NCBI RefSeq assembly: GCF_001425265.1
Contig: NZ_LMEC01000011.1
Span: forward strand, 816,412-880,411
From: Massilia sp. Root418
Lineage (GTDB): Bacteria > Pseudomonadota > Gammaproteobacteria > Burkholderiales > Burkholderiaceae_D
Reading direction: 5' to 3'
DNA length: 64,000 nucleotides
Shown: positions 20,036-28,062 of the stretch, piece after piece
Layout: every line of letters begins with the position of its first letter
Numbering within the stretch: position 1 is the stretch's first letter
The notes under the pieces: model-generated
The model's input: the letters and a program-made list of their open reading frames with translations, nothing else
Databases searched by the model: none
What the model was told of the DNA's origin: nothing
Program-made: the position numbers and the translations under genes

Positions 20036-20054
20036 AATGATAATCATTATCATT
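20036..20054 (+). promoter_or_regulatory. Fur box (iron repression)
   Basis: The perfect 19-base palindrome AATGATAATCATTATCATT matches the Fur consensus almost base for base. It lies 12 bases before the PepSY gene start and should repress the five-gene redox cassette when iron is plentiful. Confidence 0.92.
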
Positions 20055-20065
20055 CTCAATCTCCA

Positions 20066-20722
20066 GTGTCCCTACAAAGAAAGAACCCAGTGAGCGCACC
20101 TTCCAATGCCGGCCGAGCCTTGTGGCTGAAAAACCTGCACCAGTGGCATTGGATCAGTTCCGCGCTCTGCCTGCTGGGCATGTTCCTGTTCAGTATTACG
20201 GGGATCACCTTGAACCACGCCGCGCAGATCGAGGCCAGGCCCAGCGTGGTGCGCAAGCAGGCCGAGGCGCCGGCGGCGCTGACAGCCGAACTGAAGAAGC
20301 TGGCTGCGGCGCACGATGGCGGGAAAGCGCCCTTGCCGGAGACCGCCGAGCGCTGGCTGCGCGACACCTGGTCGCTCAAGGCCGGCGGACGCAGCGCCGA
20401 ATGGTCGCTGGACGAAGTCTACCTGCCCCTGCCGAAAGCCGGCGGCGACGCCTGGGTGCGCATCGGCCTGGAGGACGGGGCCGCCGAATTCGAAAACACC
20501 GACCGCGGCTGGGTGTCCTGGCTGAACGACGTTCACAAGGGGCGCAACACGGGCGCGGCCTGGAACTGGTTCATCGACATCTTTGCCGGCGCCTGCCTGG
20601 TGTTCTGCATCACCGGCCTGCTGATCCTGAAATTCCACGCTGCCAACCGGCCGTTCACCTGGCCGATGGTGGGGCTGGGCATCCTGATTCCGTTTGTTAT
20701 CGCACTACTGTTCATCCACTGA
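20066..20722 (+). CDS. PepSY-associated membrane protein
   Basis: A protein of up to 218 residues with three predicted inner-membrane helices (about 29-52, 168-190 and 198-217) and a periplasmic domain between the first two. Helix-flanking His residues (HQWHW, NHAAQ, NDVHKG) could bind heme. This fits the PepSY_TM-like family, several members of which reduce or handle ferric siderophores at the inner membrane. No ATG is available at the right place: GTG at 20066 or GTG at 20090 are the candidate starts. It is first in a Fur-box-controlled cassette with DUF2271, DUF4198, ApbE and a flavoreductase, suggesting it passes electrons across the membrane. Confidence 0.82.
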   Translation: MSLQRKNPVSAPSNAGRALWLKNLHQWHWISSALCLLGMFLFSITGITLNHAAQIEARPSVVRKQAEAPAALTAELKKLAAAHDGGKAPLPETAERWLRDTWSLKAGGRSAEWSLDEVYLPLPKAGGDAWVRIGLEDGAAEFENTDRGWVSWLNDVHKGRNTGAAWNWFIDIFAGACLVFCITGLLILKFHAANRPFTWPMVGLGILIPFVIALLFIH

Positions 20723-20788
20723 TGTTCATCCAATGATGTTGGTCCACACTCCACAAACAAGCACGTTAAAAGGTACTAAGGGCAACCC

Positions 20789-21301
20789 ATGAAATTACGC
20801 TACTCCATCGCTGCCGCCATCCCCCTGCTCAGCGCCCAGGCCATGGCGGCCGACCTGGCCCTCAAGCTGGAAATCCCGCAACTGAACGTGGCCGAATACC
20901 ACCGGCCCTACATCGCGGCCTGGCTGGAGAACGCGGACCAGAAAGTGGTGGCCAACCTGGCCGTGCTGTACGACACCAAGAAGAAGGACAATGCCGGCAC
21001 CAAGTGGCTCAAGGACATGCGCCAGTGGTGGCGCAAGAGCGGCCGCGACCTGGCCATGCCGATGGACGGCGTGAGCGGTGCGACCAAGGCGCCCGGCGAG
21101 CACACGCTGAGCTTCCCGCTGTCCAAGGACGGCCTGGACAAGCTGCCGGCCGGCCAGTACCACCTGCTGGTGGAAGTGGCGCGCGAAGCGGGCGGGCGCG
21201 AAGTGGTGAAAGTGCCACTGACCTGGCCGCTGAAAGCCGCCCAGGTGGCGAGCGCCAAGGGCAAGGAAGAAGTCGGCACTGTCGCCGTTCAACTCAAATA
21301 A
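20789..21301 (+). CDS. DUF2271 periplasmic protein, predicted flavinylated
   Basis: A 170-residue exported protein with a signal peptide (cleavage likely after AMA, residue 20) and one DUF2271 domain. Residues 93-99 read DGVSGAT, matching the D-G-x-S/T-G-A-S/T motif to which ApbE attaches FMN, with Thr99 as the expected acceptor. The apbE gene three places downstream in the same cassette supports this. It would then be a periplasmic or membrane-surface electron carrier between the PepSY membrane protein and an acceptor. DUF2271 itself has no firmly assigned activity. Confidence 0.85.
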   Translation: MKLRYSIAAAIPLLSAQAMAADLALKLEIPQLNVAEYHRPYIAAWLENADQKVVANLAVLYDTKKKDNAGTKWLKDMRQWWRKSGRDLAMPMDGVSGATKAPGEHTLSFPLSKDGLDKLPAGQYHLLVEVAREAGGREVVKVPLTWPLKAAQVASAKGKEEVGTVAVQLK

Positions 21302-21314
21302 CCGGGACCGCGCC

Positions 21315-22133
21315 ATGAAACCTACCAAACTGTTGCTGGCCGCCGCGCTGGCGGGCCTGGCCCTGAACGCCTACGCCCACAAGCCCTGGCTGCTGCCGTC
21401 GTCGTCGCTGGTGGACGCGAAAGAACCGTGGGTGACGGTGGACGCCGCCATCTCCGAAGGCTTGTTCGACATCGACCACCAGCCGCTGAAGCTGGACGCC
21501 GTGGTGGTGACCGGCCCCGACGGCGCCAAGGTCGACCTGCAAAACGCCAGCACCGGCCGCCTGCGCAGCACCTTCGACGTAAAGATGAGCAAACCGGGCA
21601 CCTACAAGATCGCGCTGGTGCAGCAGAGCGTCATGGGCAGCTACAAGCTGAACGGCGAAATGAAGCGCTTCCGCGGCACCGAGGAAACCCTGGCCAAGGA
21701 CCTGCCGGCCGACGCCCAGGAAGTCAAGCTGACCCGTACCGCCAGCCGCCTGGAAACCTTTGTATCGGCCAATACCACCGACACGGCCGTGTTCAAGCCG
21801 ACCGGCGTGGGCCTGGAACTGGTGCCGGTGACGCACCCGAACGACTTGCGCGCGGGTGAACGGGCCACCTGGCGCTTCCTGCTGGACGGCAAGCCTGCCG
21901 CCAACCAGGCCTTCAGCCTGATCCCCGGCGGCGTGAAGTACCGCGGAACGCTGGGCGAAATCCGCCAGGCCACCGACGCCAAGGGCGAGATCACCTTCAC
22001 GCTGCCGGAGGCGAATATGTACCTGGTGAGCGCCAGCTGGCCGGCCGCAGCCGCACCGGCGCCCGGCCAGCCGCCGCAGATGCCGCCGCGCCGCGCCACC
22101 TACGCCGCCACGGTGGAAGTGCTGCCGCAGTAA
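21315..22133 (+). CDS. DUF4198 periplasmic protein
   Basis: A 272-residue exported protein with a signal peptide ending at about residue 21 (AYA, then HKPW). The mature N-terminus begins with His, as in the DUF4198/nickel-transport-like family. The body is a two-part beta-sandwich (about 25-125 and 160-265) with a Pro-rich loop near the end. The family is periplasmic and often adjacent to TonB-dependent receptors and PepSY proteins, suggesting metal or metal-complex binding. It lies 13 bases after the DUF2271 gene, in the Fur-controlled cassette. Confidence 0.85.
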   Translation: MKPTKLLLAAALAGLALNAYAHKPWLLPSSSLVDAKEPWVTVDAAISEGLFDIDHQPLKLDAVVVTGPDGAKVDLQNASTGRLRSTFDVKMSKPGTYKIALVQQSVMGSYKLNGEMKRFRGTEETLAKDLPADAQEVKLTRTASRLETFVSANTTDTAVFKPTGVGLELVPVTHPNDLRAGERATWRFLLDGKPAANQAFSLIPGGVKYRGTLGEIRQATDAKGEITFTLPEANMYLVSASWPAAAAPAPGQPPQMPPRRATYAATVEVLPQ

Positions 22134-22149
22134 TCCCTCAACCGAGCTG

Positions 22150-22202
22150 AGCCGCATTTCGCCCGATTCGGGGTCTGACCCCGAAGTGCGCAAAATGCGG
22201 CT
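22150..22202. repeat. Nested inverted repeat between DUF4198 gene and apbE
   Basis: Outer arms AGCCGCATTT (22150-22159) and AAATGCGGCT (22193-22202) enclose inner arms TTCGGGGTC (22167-22175) and GACCCCGAA (22177-22185). There is no T run, so it is not a classical terminator. It may be a dispersed REP-like element or an RNA structure that adjusts expression within the operon. Confidence 0.7.
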
Positions 22203-22246
22203 TAGCCCGCTTTGCCCGATGAGGCGGCTACGGCCGCCGTTTTCCT

Positions 22247-23299
22247 ATGCGCCGCATTCTTTTACCGCACCAGATTTCCGGGCTGGCCCCGCCCGAGGGC
22301 AGCACCGTCCACCGCTTCGGCGGCTTGAGCATGGGCACCAGCTGGGCGGTGCTGGTGGCGGACGCCGCGCCGCCGCAGTCCTTGCAGCACCTGCAGGGGG
22401 GCCTGCAGCAGCAGCTCGACACTGTGGTGGCCGAGATGAGCCACTGGGAAGCCGACTCCGACCTGGGCCGCTACAACCGCGCCGCGCCCGGCACCTGGCT
22501 GGCCTTGCCGCCGGCGTTTTTCGACGTGCTGTCCTTTGCCATGGACGTGGCGCGCCTGTCCGGCGGCGCTTACGATCCCTGCGCCGGCGCCATGGTCAAC
22601 GCCTGGGGCTTCGGCCCGCGCGGCCGGCACGACCAGCCGGGCTTCGTGGCCCCCACGCCGGCGCGCATCGCCGCGCTGCGCGCTGAACGCGCGGGCCAGC
22701 AGCTGCGGCTGGAGGCGGCAGCGGGGCAGGCCGGCGGCAGGGCCTGGCAGCCGGGCGGGCTGCAGCTGGACCTGTCCGCGGTGGCCAAGGGCTACAGCGT
22801 GGACCGCCTGGCGCATTGCCTGCTGGCCCAGGGCCTGCAACACTTCCTGGTGGAAGTGGGCGGCGAACTGCGCGGCGCGGGCGTCAAGCCGGATGGCCAG
22901 CCGTGGTGGGTGGCCCTGGAGCAGCCGCCAGCCGCCGCAGCCGGCACCGCGCCCGCCGACGCGCCGCCCGGCGAGATCGCGCTGGCGCTGCACGGCCTGT
23001 CCGTCGCCACCTCGGGCGACTACCGGCGCTACTTCCTGCACGGCGGCGAACGCTATGCCCACACCATCGATCCGCGCAGCGCGGCGCCGGCCGGCAACCG
23101 GCTCGCGTCGGTCACCGTGGTGCATCCGCAGTGCATGGCGGCGGACGCCTGGTCCACCGCACTCACCGTGCTGGGCCCGCGGCAGGGCCTGGCGCTGGCC
23201 GAGCGCCTGGGCCTGGCAGCGCGCTTCGTGCTGCGCGATGCCGGCGGCTATACCGAGTACCTTAGCAGCCCGCTGCGCGGCATGCTGGACGATGAATAA
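22247..23299 (+). CDS. apbE: FAD:protein FMN transferase ApbE
   Basis: A 350-residue ApbE-family enzyme, which uses FAD to attach FMN covalently to Ser/Thr of target proteins with the DGxS/TGAT motif. Family segments include MGTSW near residue 29, the EMSHWEADSDLGRYN block, the LSAVAKGYSVD motif, GGELRG, and the HTIDPRSAAP metal-binding region. No clear signal peptide or lipobox is seen, unlike many periplasmic ApbE proteins. The start could be a few codons off and its site of action is open. The likely substrate is the DUF2271 protein encoded upstream. Confidence 0.93.
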   Translation: MRRILLPHQISGLAPPEGSTVHRFGGLSMGTSWAVLVADAAPPQSLQHLQGGLQQQLDTVVAEMSHWEADSDLGRYNRAAPGTWLALPPAFFDVLSFAMDVARLSGGAYDPCAGAMVNAWGFGPRGRHDQPGFVAPTPARIAALRAERAGQQLRLEAAAGQAGGRAWQPGGLQLDLSAVAKGYSVDRLAHCLLAQGLQHFLVEVGGELRGAGVKPDGQPWWVALEQPPAAAAGTAPADAPPGEIALALHGLSVATSGDYRRYFLHGGERYAHTIDPRSAAPAGNRLASVTVVHPQCMAADAWSTALTVLGPRQGLALAERLGLAARFVLRDAGGYTEYLSSPLRGMLDDE

Positions 23300-23311
23300 A
23301 GTAGAAAAGCC

Positions 23312-24688
23312 ATGATATTGACCAACGATCCCGTGCGCCTGGCCCTGAGCGCGGCCTGTTTCATCGGCTACGGCCTGGTTTGCCTGGCGCCCTGGCTGCG
23401 CCAGCGCCGCAAGCGCCAGGCGCACGCGGCCGGCGACGCGGCGGCCGCGCTGGCGCCCGGCTGGATCGTGGCGTACGCCAGCCAGACCGGCAACGCCGAG
23501 GAGCTGGCCGGCCAGACCCTGGAAACCCTGCGCCTGGCCGGCATCCCGGCGCGGCTGTGCGAACTGTCCGCGCTGAAGGAAAAAGACTTGCGCGGCGCCG
23601 AGCGCATCCTGTTCCTGGTGAGTACCTACGGCGAGGGCGATGCACCGGACGCCGCCGCCGCCTTTGCCAGCCGCATCATGACGCGCAGCCTCCCGCTGGG
23701 GCAGTTGCACTACGCGGTGCTGGCGCTTGGCGACCAGTCCTACATCAATTACTGCGGCTTTGGCCGCGCCCTGGACCGATGGCTGCAGGAGCAGGGCGCC
23801 AGCAGCCTGTTCGAGCGGGTGGAGGTCAATTGCAACGCCGCGCCGGCCATCGCGGCGTGGCGCCGGCAGTTGAGCCACCTGGCCGGCACCAGCGACGCGC
23901 CGGACTGGCGCGCGCCGGCCTTCGAGGGCTGGCGCCTGGCCGCGCGCCGCCGGCTCAACGAAGGCAGCGCCGGGGCGCCGATTTTCCACATCGAGCTGGA
24001 ACCGATGGGCGGGGCAGGGCCGGACACGCTGCCAGCGTGGCAGTCCGGCGACCTGGTGCAGGTGGCGGCGCCGTCCGATCCGTCCCGCGCGCGCGAATAC
24101 TCGGTCGCTTCGGTGCCCGCCGACGGCCGGGTCCACCTGCTGGTGCGCCTGCACCTGCATGCCGATGGCAGTCACGGCCACGCTTCCGGCTGGCTGTGCG
24201 TGCAGGCCCGTCCGGGCGACACGGTGCAGCTGCGGTTGCGCGCGCACCGCCGCTTCCGCCTGGAAGCGAACGCGGACCGTCCGCTGATCTTGATCGGCAA
24301 CGGCAGCGGCATCGCCGGCTTGCGCGGCCATTTGCGCGCCCGTGCCGTGTCCGGCCAAGCGCGCAACTGGCTGCTGTTCGGCGAACGCCAGGCCGCCCAT
24401 GATTTCCACTACCGCGAGGAGATTGTTGCGTGGCAAGCGGCCGGCCTGCTGCCGGCGCTGGACCTGGCCTGGTCGCGCGACGGCGGCCCGCAGCGCTACG
24501 TGCAGGACTTGCTGCCGGCCCGGGCAGAGCAGCTGCGCGCCTGGGTGGCGGCGGGCGCGGCCATCTACGTGTGCGGCAGCCTGGAGGGCATGGCGGCCGG
24601 CGTCGACCAGGCGCTGGCCACGCTGCTGGGCCGGTCCGAACTCGACCAATTGGCGGCGCAGGGCCGCTACCGGCGCGACGTCTATTGA
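23312..24688 (+). CDS. Membrane-anchored flavodoxin/FNR reductase (CysJ-like)
   Basis: A 458-residue diflavin reductase. An N-terminal membrane segment (about 8-28) is followed by a flavodoxin-like FMN domain (about 48-190; SQTGNAEELA, STYGEGDAPD) and a ferredoxin-reductase-type FAD/NADPH domain (about 200-455; REYSVAS, GNGSGIAG, YVCGS). It resembles the flavoprotein of sulfite reductase (CysJ) but is anchored to the membrane and sits far from other sulfite reductase genes. In this cassette it probably feeds NADPH electrons to the PepSY protein at the inner membrane. It starts 12 bases after apbE. Confidence 0.88.
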   Translation: MILTNDPVRLALSAACFIGYGLVCLAPWLRQRRKRQAHAAGDAAAALAPGWIVAYASQTGNAEELAGQTLETLRLAGIPARLCELSALKEKDLRGAERILFLVSTYGEGDAPDAAAAFASRIMTRSLPLGQLHYAVLALGDQSYINYCGFGRALDRWLQEQGASSLFERVEVNCNAAPAIAAWRRQLSHLAGTSDAPDWRAPAFEGWRLAARRRLNEGSAGAPIFHIELEPMGGAGPDTLPAWQSGDLVQVAAPSDPSRAREYSVASVPADGRVHLLVRLHLHADGSHGHASGWLCVQARPGDTVQLRLRAHRRFRLEANADRPLILIGNGSGIAGLRGHLRARAVSGQARNWLLFGERQAAHDFHYREEIVAWQAAGLLPALDLAWSRDGGPQRYVQDLLPARAEQLRAWVAAGAAIYVCGSLEGMAAGVDQALATLLGRSELDQLAAQGRYRRDVY

Positions 24689-25089
24689 CTGCCGATGGGC
24701 TGTGTTCCGCCCTGATGCCGTGCGTTGCAACCGATAAGCTGTTGTATTTCACCGATGCCATAACTGAAAGTATGTTGCGTTCATACATCATTGCATCAGG
24801 TTTAAAGTGTGTATCCTTATGTAAATTTTGCGTTTTGCAGTGGGTTATGCGGTTCCGGGCGGCTTTTTTTAAATGGAATATCGTGGTCAGCGGATTTGGC
24901 GAGCCGAAATTCCGGCCGTGCCGGCGACCGCTGGGCGTTTGTGAAATCTTGCCCTTCCAAGTGTTATTTTCCATTCATTGACTTTCTTTAAGTCAAATGT
25001 TCAGATCGTCCTTTCGAAAAAACATCCTGTGTTTCGAAACAAGCCGTCGGCACAGATGGCATCTTGCGCGCAAGCGCCGGAATAGTTCC
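24689..25089. other. AT-rich intergenic region before the TonB receptor
   Basis: About 400 bases with noticeably more A/T than the surroundings. No gene, tRNA or Fur box was found. A short inverted repeat, TTGACTT-N5-AAGTCAA, lies at 24978-24996 and may be an operator or small hairpin. The receptor promoter must lie here but no convincing -35/-10 pair was picked out. Confidence 0.5.
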
Positions 25090-28008
25090 ATGCCCCTCAC
25101 AGCGGAGAAACTTTTGAACAACAAATTAGTCCTGAAGCAAGGCGTCATCGCCATTGCCCTGGCGCTGGGCAGCACCCAGTTCGCCATCGCGCAGCAAGCT
25201 GCCGAAGCCCCTGTCACCAAGGTTTTCGTGACCGGTTCCAACATCAAGCGTTCCGACAAGGAAGGTTCTTCGCCGGTCCAGACCGTGACTGCCAAGCAGA
25301 TCGCGGCCACCGGCGCCAACACCGTGGCCGAGCTGCTGCACTCGATCCCGGCCTTCGGCTCGGGCTCGTCGGTCGACGTGACCGACGGCGGCTTCTCGCG
25401 CGGCGCGGCCACCGCATCGCTGCGCGGCCTGGGCTCGTCCTCGACCCTGGTGCTGCTGAACGGCCGCCGCATCGCCTCGTCCGCCTACGCCGACCCGAAC
25501 CAGGGCAAATCGGCCGTGTACGACCTGAACTCGATCCCCCTGTCGGCCATCGAACGCGTTGAAATCTTCAAGGACGGCGCATCGGCCGTGTACGGTTCCG
25601 ACGCGATCGCCGGCGTGATCAACTTCATCACCAAGACCGACTTCACCGGCGGCGAAGTGTCCGCCAGCGTGTTCGCCAACGGCGACGGCGAATTCGGCCG
25701 CAAGACCGTCAACGGCGTGATCGGCTTCGGCGACCTGGAAAAAGACCGCTTCAACGGTTTCATTTCCTTCGACCTGTCCAAGCGCGACGCGACCAAGATC
25801 GCCGACGCCACCGGCGGCATCGACCAGGCCGCTTACGCCTACATCCAGGGCCGCCTGAACCCGTATTCGAGCTCGCTGACCGACCAGCCGTTCTACTACC
25901 GCGAACGCACGCCGAACGGCCGCAACTTCGCCACCACCTACGCGCTGCGCGCCGACGTGATCAACCGCACCAACTGCGACCCGTCGCAGCAGCTGGTGGG
26001 CAGCATCGCCGACCACAACCTGACCGCCACCAGCGTGCTGGTAGGCCGCCGCTTCTGTAACTTCAACCTGAACGACTTCAATGAAGTGCAGAGCGCCGGC
26101 AAGGACGCCAACCTGCTGTCGCGCGGCACCTTCAAGGTGAGCGAGGCCGTCACCGCCTTCGCCGAAGCGTCGTACGCGCGTTCCGAGCGCACCTACGCCG
26201 GTCCGCCGCGCACCGTGTCGAGCACTGCCTCGGTCACCGTGTTCTCGGCCGACGGCAAAGCCGCGTCGCAGTTCCAGCCGATCCTGCCGATCGGCCATCC
26301 GGACAATCCATTCACCGCAGCCAACGGCTTCACGCCATCGCGCGCGGCAGTCGGCTTCCGCATGATGGGCCACCCCGGCGGCACCGACAACATCAATGAA
26401 TCGTACCGCGCACTGGCCGGCCTGAAGGGCACCACCGGCATCTTCGACTGGGAAACCGGCCTGCTGTGGAACCGCAGCGAGCGGACCGAGCACTACTTCA
26501 ATATGCTGTACCGCCCAGTGGTGGAACGCCTGGTGACGGAAAACCGCACCATTGCCCAGACCATTGCCGATCCTAACTCGACCCGCAACCTGGAAAACAA
26601 TGGCTACTCGCAAGTAACCCAGCTGGACGCCAAGGCATCGACCACGCTCGGCAAGCTGCCGGGCGGCGACATCGGCCTGGCATTCGGCGGTGAAGTGCGC
26701 CAGGAGAAAATCGGCCTGACGCCGGACAAGGAAACCCAGGCCGGCAACATCGTCGGCCTGGCCAACTCGCTGGCCGACGGCCAGCGCAACGTGAAGTCCG
26801 CCTTCATCGAACTGCGTACGCCGTTCTTCAAGAACTTCGAGATGGACTTCGCCGGCCGCTACGACAAGTACCCTGCGGTATCGAGCTTCGTACCGAAGGT
26901 CGGCAGCAAGTGGACCGTGAGCGAGCAGATCGCCGTGCGCGGCAGCTACGCACGCGGCTTCCGCGCCCCGGCGCTGACCCAGGTCTCGCCAGGCGGCGTG
27001 CAGTCGTTCCAGACCGTGACCGACTCGGTCCGCTGCCCGGACGGCGTGCACCCGCTCGGCAACGCCACCACGGCGGACTGCGCGAAGAGCATTTCCAGCC
27101 TGTCGGCAGCCAATCCGCTGCTCAAGCCTGAAAAATCGAAGTCCGCTTCGCTGGGCCTGATCCTGCAGCCGACCAAGAACCTGGACGTGCTGATCGACTT
27201 CTACCACATCAAGCTGCGCGACGAAACCGCGCTGCTGAGCGCGCAAGGCGTGGTCGACCATCCGAGCCAGTACCCTGGCGCGGTCGTGATCCGCGACACC
27301 AACCCAGCCAATATGCTGGTGCTGGACAACGGCACCGTGGTGCCGAACTCCGGTCCTATCCTGCAGGTGAACCGTTCCTACATCAACCAGGGCAGCACCG
27401 AAGTGGGCGGCGTGGACCTGGAAGTTACCCTGCGCAACTCGCTGGGCGACTGGGGCCGTCTGAGCAGCACGCTGAACTGGAGCTACCTGGGCACCTACAA
27501 GCGCGCCATGCAGCCTGGCGACACCGCGCACAACACCGCCGGTTCGAACGGCGGCCTGTCCGACTGGGCCATTTCGGCTGGCGACAATCCGCGCAACCGC
27601 GTGGCGTTCTCGACCAACTGGACCAACGGCGTGCACAGCCTGACCGGTTCCATGGACTTCGTCGACCACGTGTCGCTGCTGCGCCGCTTTGACAACGCCG
27701 ACGTGTACGCAGTGCCATACTGCCACTACGGCGTGGGCCAGCCATCGAGCGCCTACCAGCTGGGCGGCTTGCCGAAGTACACCAGCTCGAACTGCGAAGT
27801 GGCAAGCTGGACCACCTTCGGCGTGAACTACTCGTACTCGGGCATCAAGAACCTGACCCTGTCCCTGAATATCAAGAACATTCTGGACAAGCAGGCGCCT
27901 TACGATCCGCGCTACGGCACCTCGTCGCAGTTTGAAGGCTACAACACCCAGCTGCACAACGGCATGGGCCGCAACTTCCGCGTGACCGCGAAGTACGCCT
28001 TCAAGTAA
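25090..28008 (+). CDS. TonB-dependent outer-membrane receptor
   Basis: A protein of about 972 residues. A signal peptide (LKQGVIAIALALGSTQFAIA, then QQAAEAP) is followed by a plug domain (SNIKRSD to the GVINFITK block) and a long beta-barrel ending in a C-terminal aromatic-type strand (VTAKYAFK). It has the length and plug style of the large proteobacterial receptors for iron complexes or carbohydrates; the ligand is not evident. The start is uncertain: ATG at 25090, or TTG at 25114 after a GCGGAG ribosome site, which gives a more usual signal peptide. The frame is open further upstream without good signals. It follows the redox cassette but has its own upstream region and a terminator. Confidence 0.9.
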   Translation: MPLTAEKLLNNKLVLKQGVIAIALALGSTQFAIAQQAAEAPVTKVFVTGSNIKRSDKEGSSPVQTVTAKQIAATGANTVAELLHSIPAFGSGSSVDVTDGGFSRGAATASLRGLGSSSTLVLLNGRRIASSAYADPNQGKSAVYDLNSIPLSAIERVEIFKDGASAVYGSDAIAGVINFITKTDFTGGEVSASVFANGDGEFGRKTVNGVIGFGDLEKDRFNGFISFDLSKRDATKIADATGGIDQAAYAYIQGRLNPYSSSLTDQPFYYRERTPNGRNFATTYALRADVINRTNCDPSQQLVGSIADHNLTATSVLVGRRFCNFNLNDFNEVQSAGKDANLLSRGTFKVSEAVTAFAEASYARSERTYAGPPRTVSSTASVTVFSADGKAASQFQPILPIGHPDNPFTAANGFTPSRAAVGFRMMGHPGGTDNINESYRALAGLKGTTGIFDWETGLLWNRSERTEHYFNMLYRPVVERLVTENRTIAQTIADPNSTRNLENNGYSQVTQLDAKASTTLGKLPGGDIGLAFGGEVRQEKIGLTPDKETQAGNIVGLANSLADGQRNVKSAFIELRTPFFKNFEMDFAGRYDKYPAVSSFVPKVGSKWTVSEQIAVRGSYARGFRAPALTQVSPGGVQSFQTVTDSVRCPDGVHPLGNATTADCAKSISSLSAANPLLKPEKSKSASLGLILQPTKNLDVLIDFYHIKLRDETALLSAQGVVDHPSQYPGAVVIRDTNPANMLVLDNGTVVPNSGPILQVNRSYINQGSTEVGGVDLEVTLRNSLGDWGRLSSTLNWSYLGTYKRAMQPGDTAHNTAGSNGGLSDWAISAGDNPRNRVAFSTNWTNGVHSLTGSMDFVDHVSLLRRFDNADVYAVPYCHYGVGQPSSAYQLGGLPKYTSSNCEVASWTTFGVNYSYSGIKNLTLSLNIKNILDKQAPYDPRYGTSSQFEGYNTQLHNGMGRNFRVTAKYAFK

Positions 28009-28029
28009 TTCGGTAAGCAGCAAAGCCAA

Positions 28030-28062
28030 AACCCCGCCGGGTCGCACCGGCGGGGTTTTTTT
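28030..28062 (+). terminator. Rho-independent terminator after the TonB receptor
   Basis: An 11-bp stem, AACCCCGCCGG paired with CCGGCGGGGTT, a 6-base loop, then a T run. It also separates the receptor from the convergent DUF2325 gene. Confidence 0.9.

Noticed and set aside
25126..28047. A very long minus-strand open frame opposite the TonB receptor
   Set aside because: It mirrors the receptor frame in GC-rich DNA and its translation is His/Val/Arg-rich low-quality sequence with no domain; the plus-strand receptor has a signal peptide, plug and barrel.
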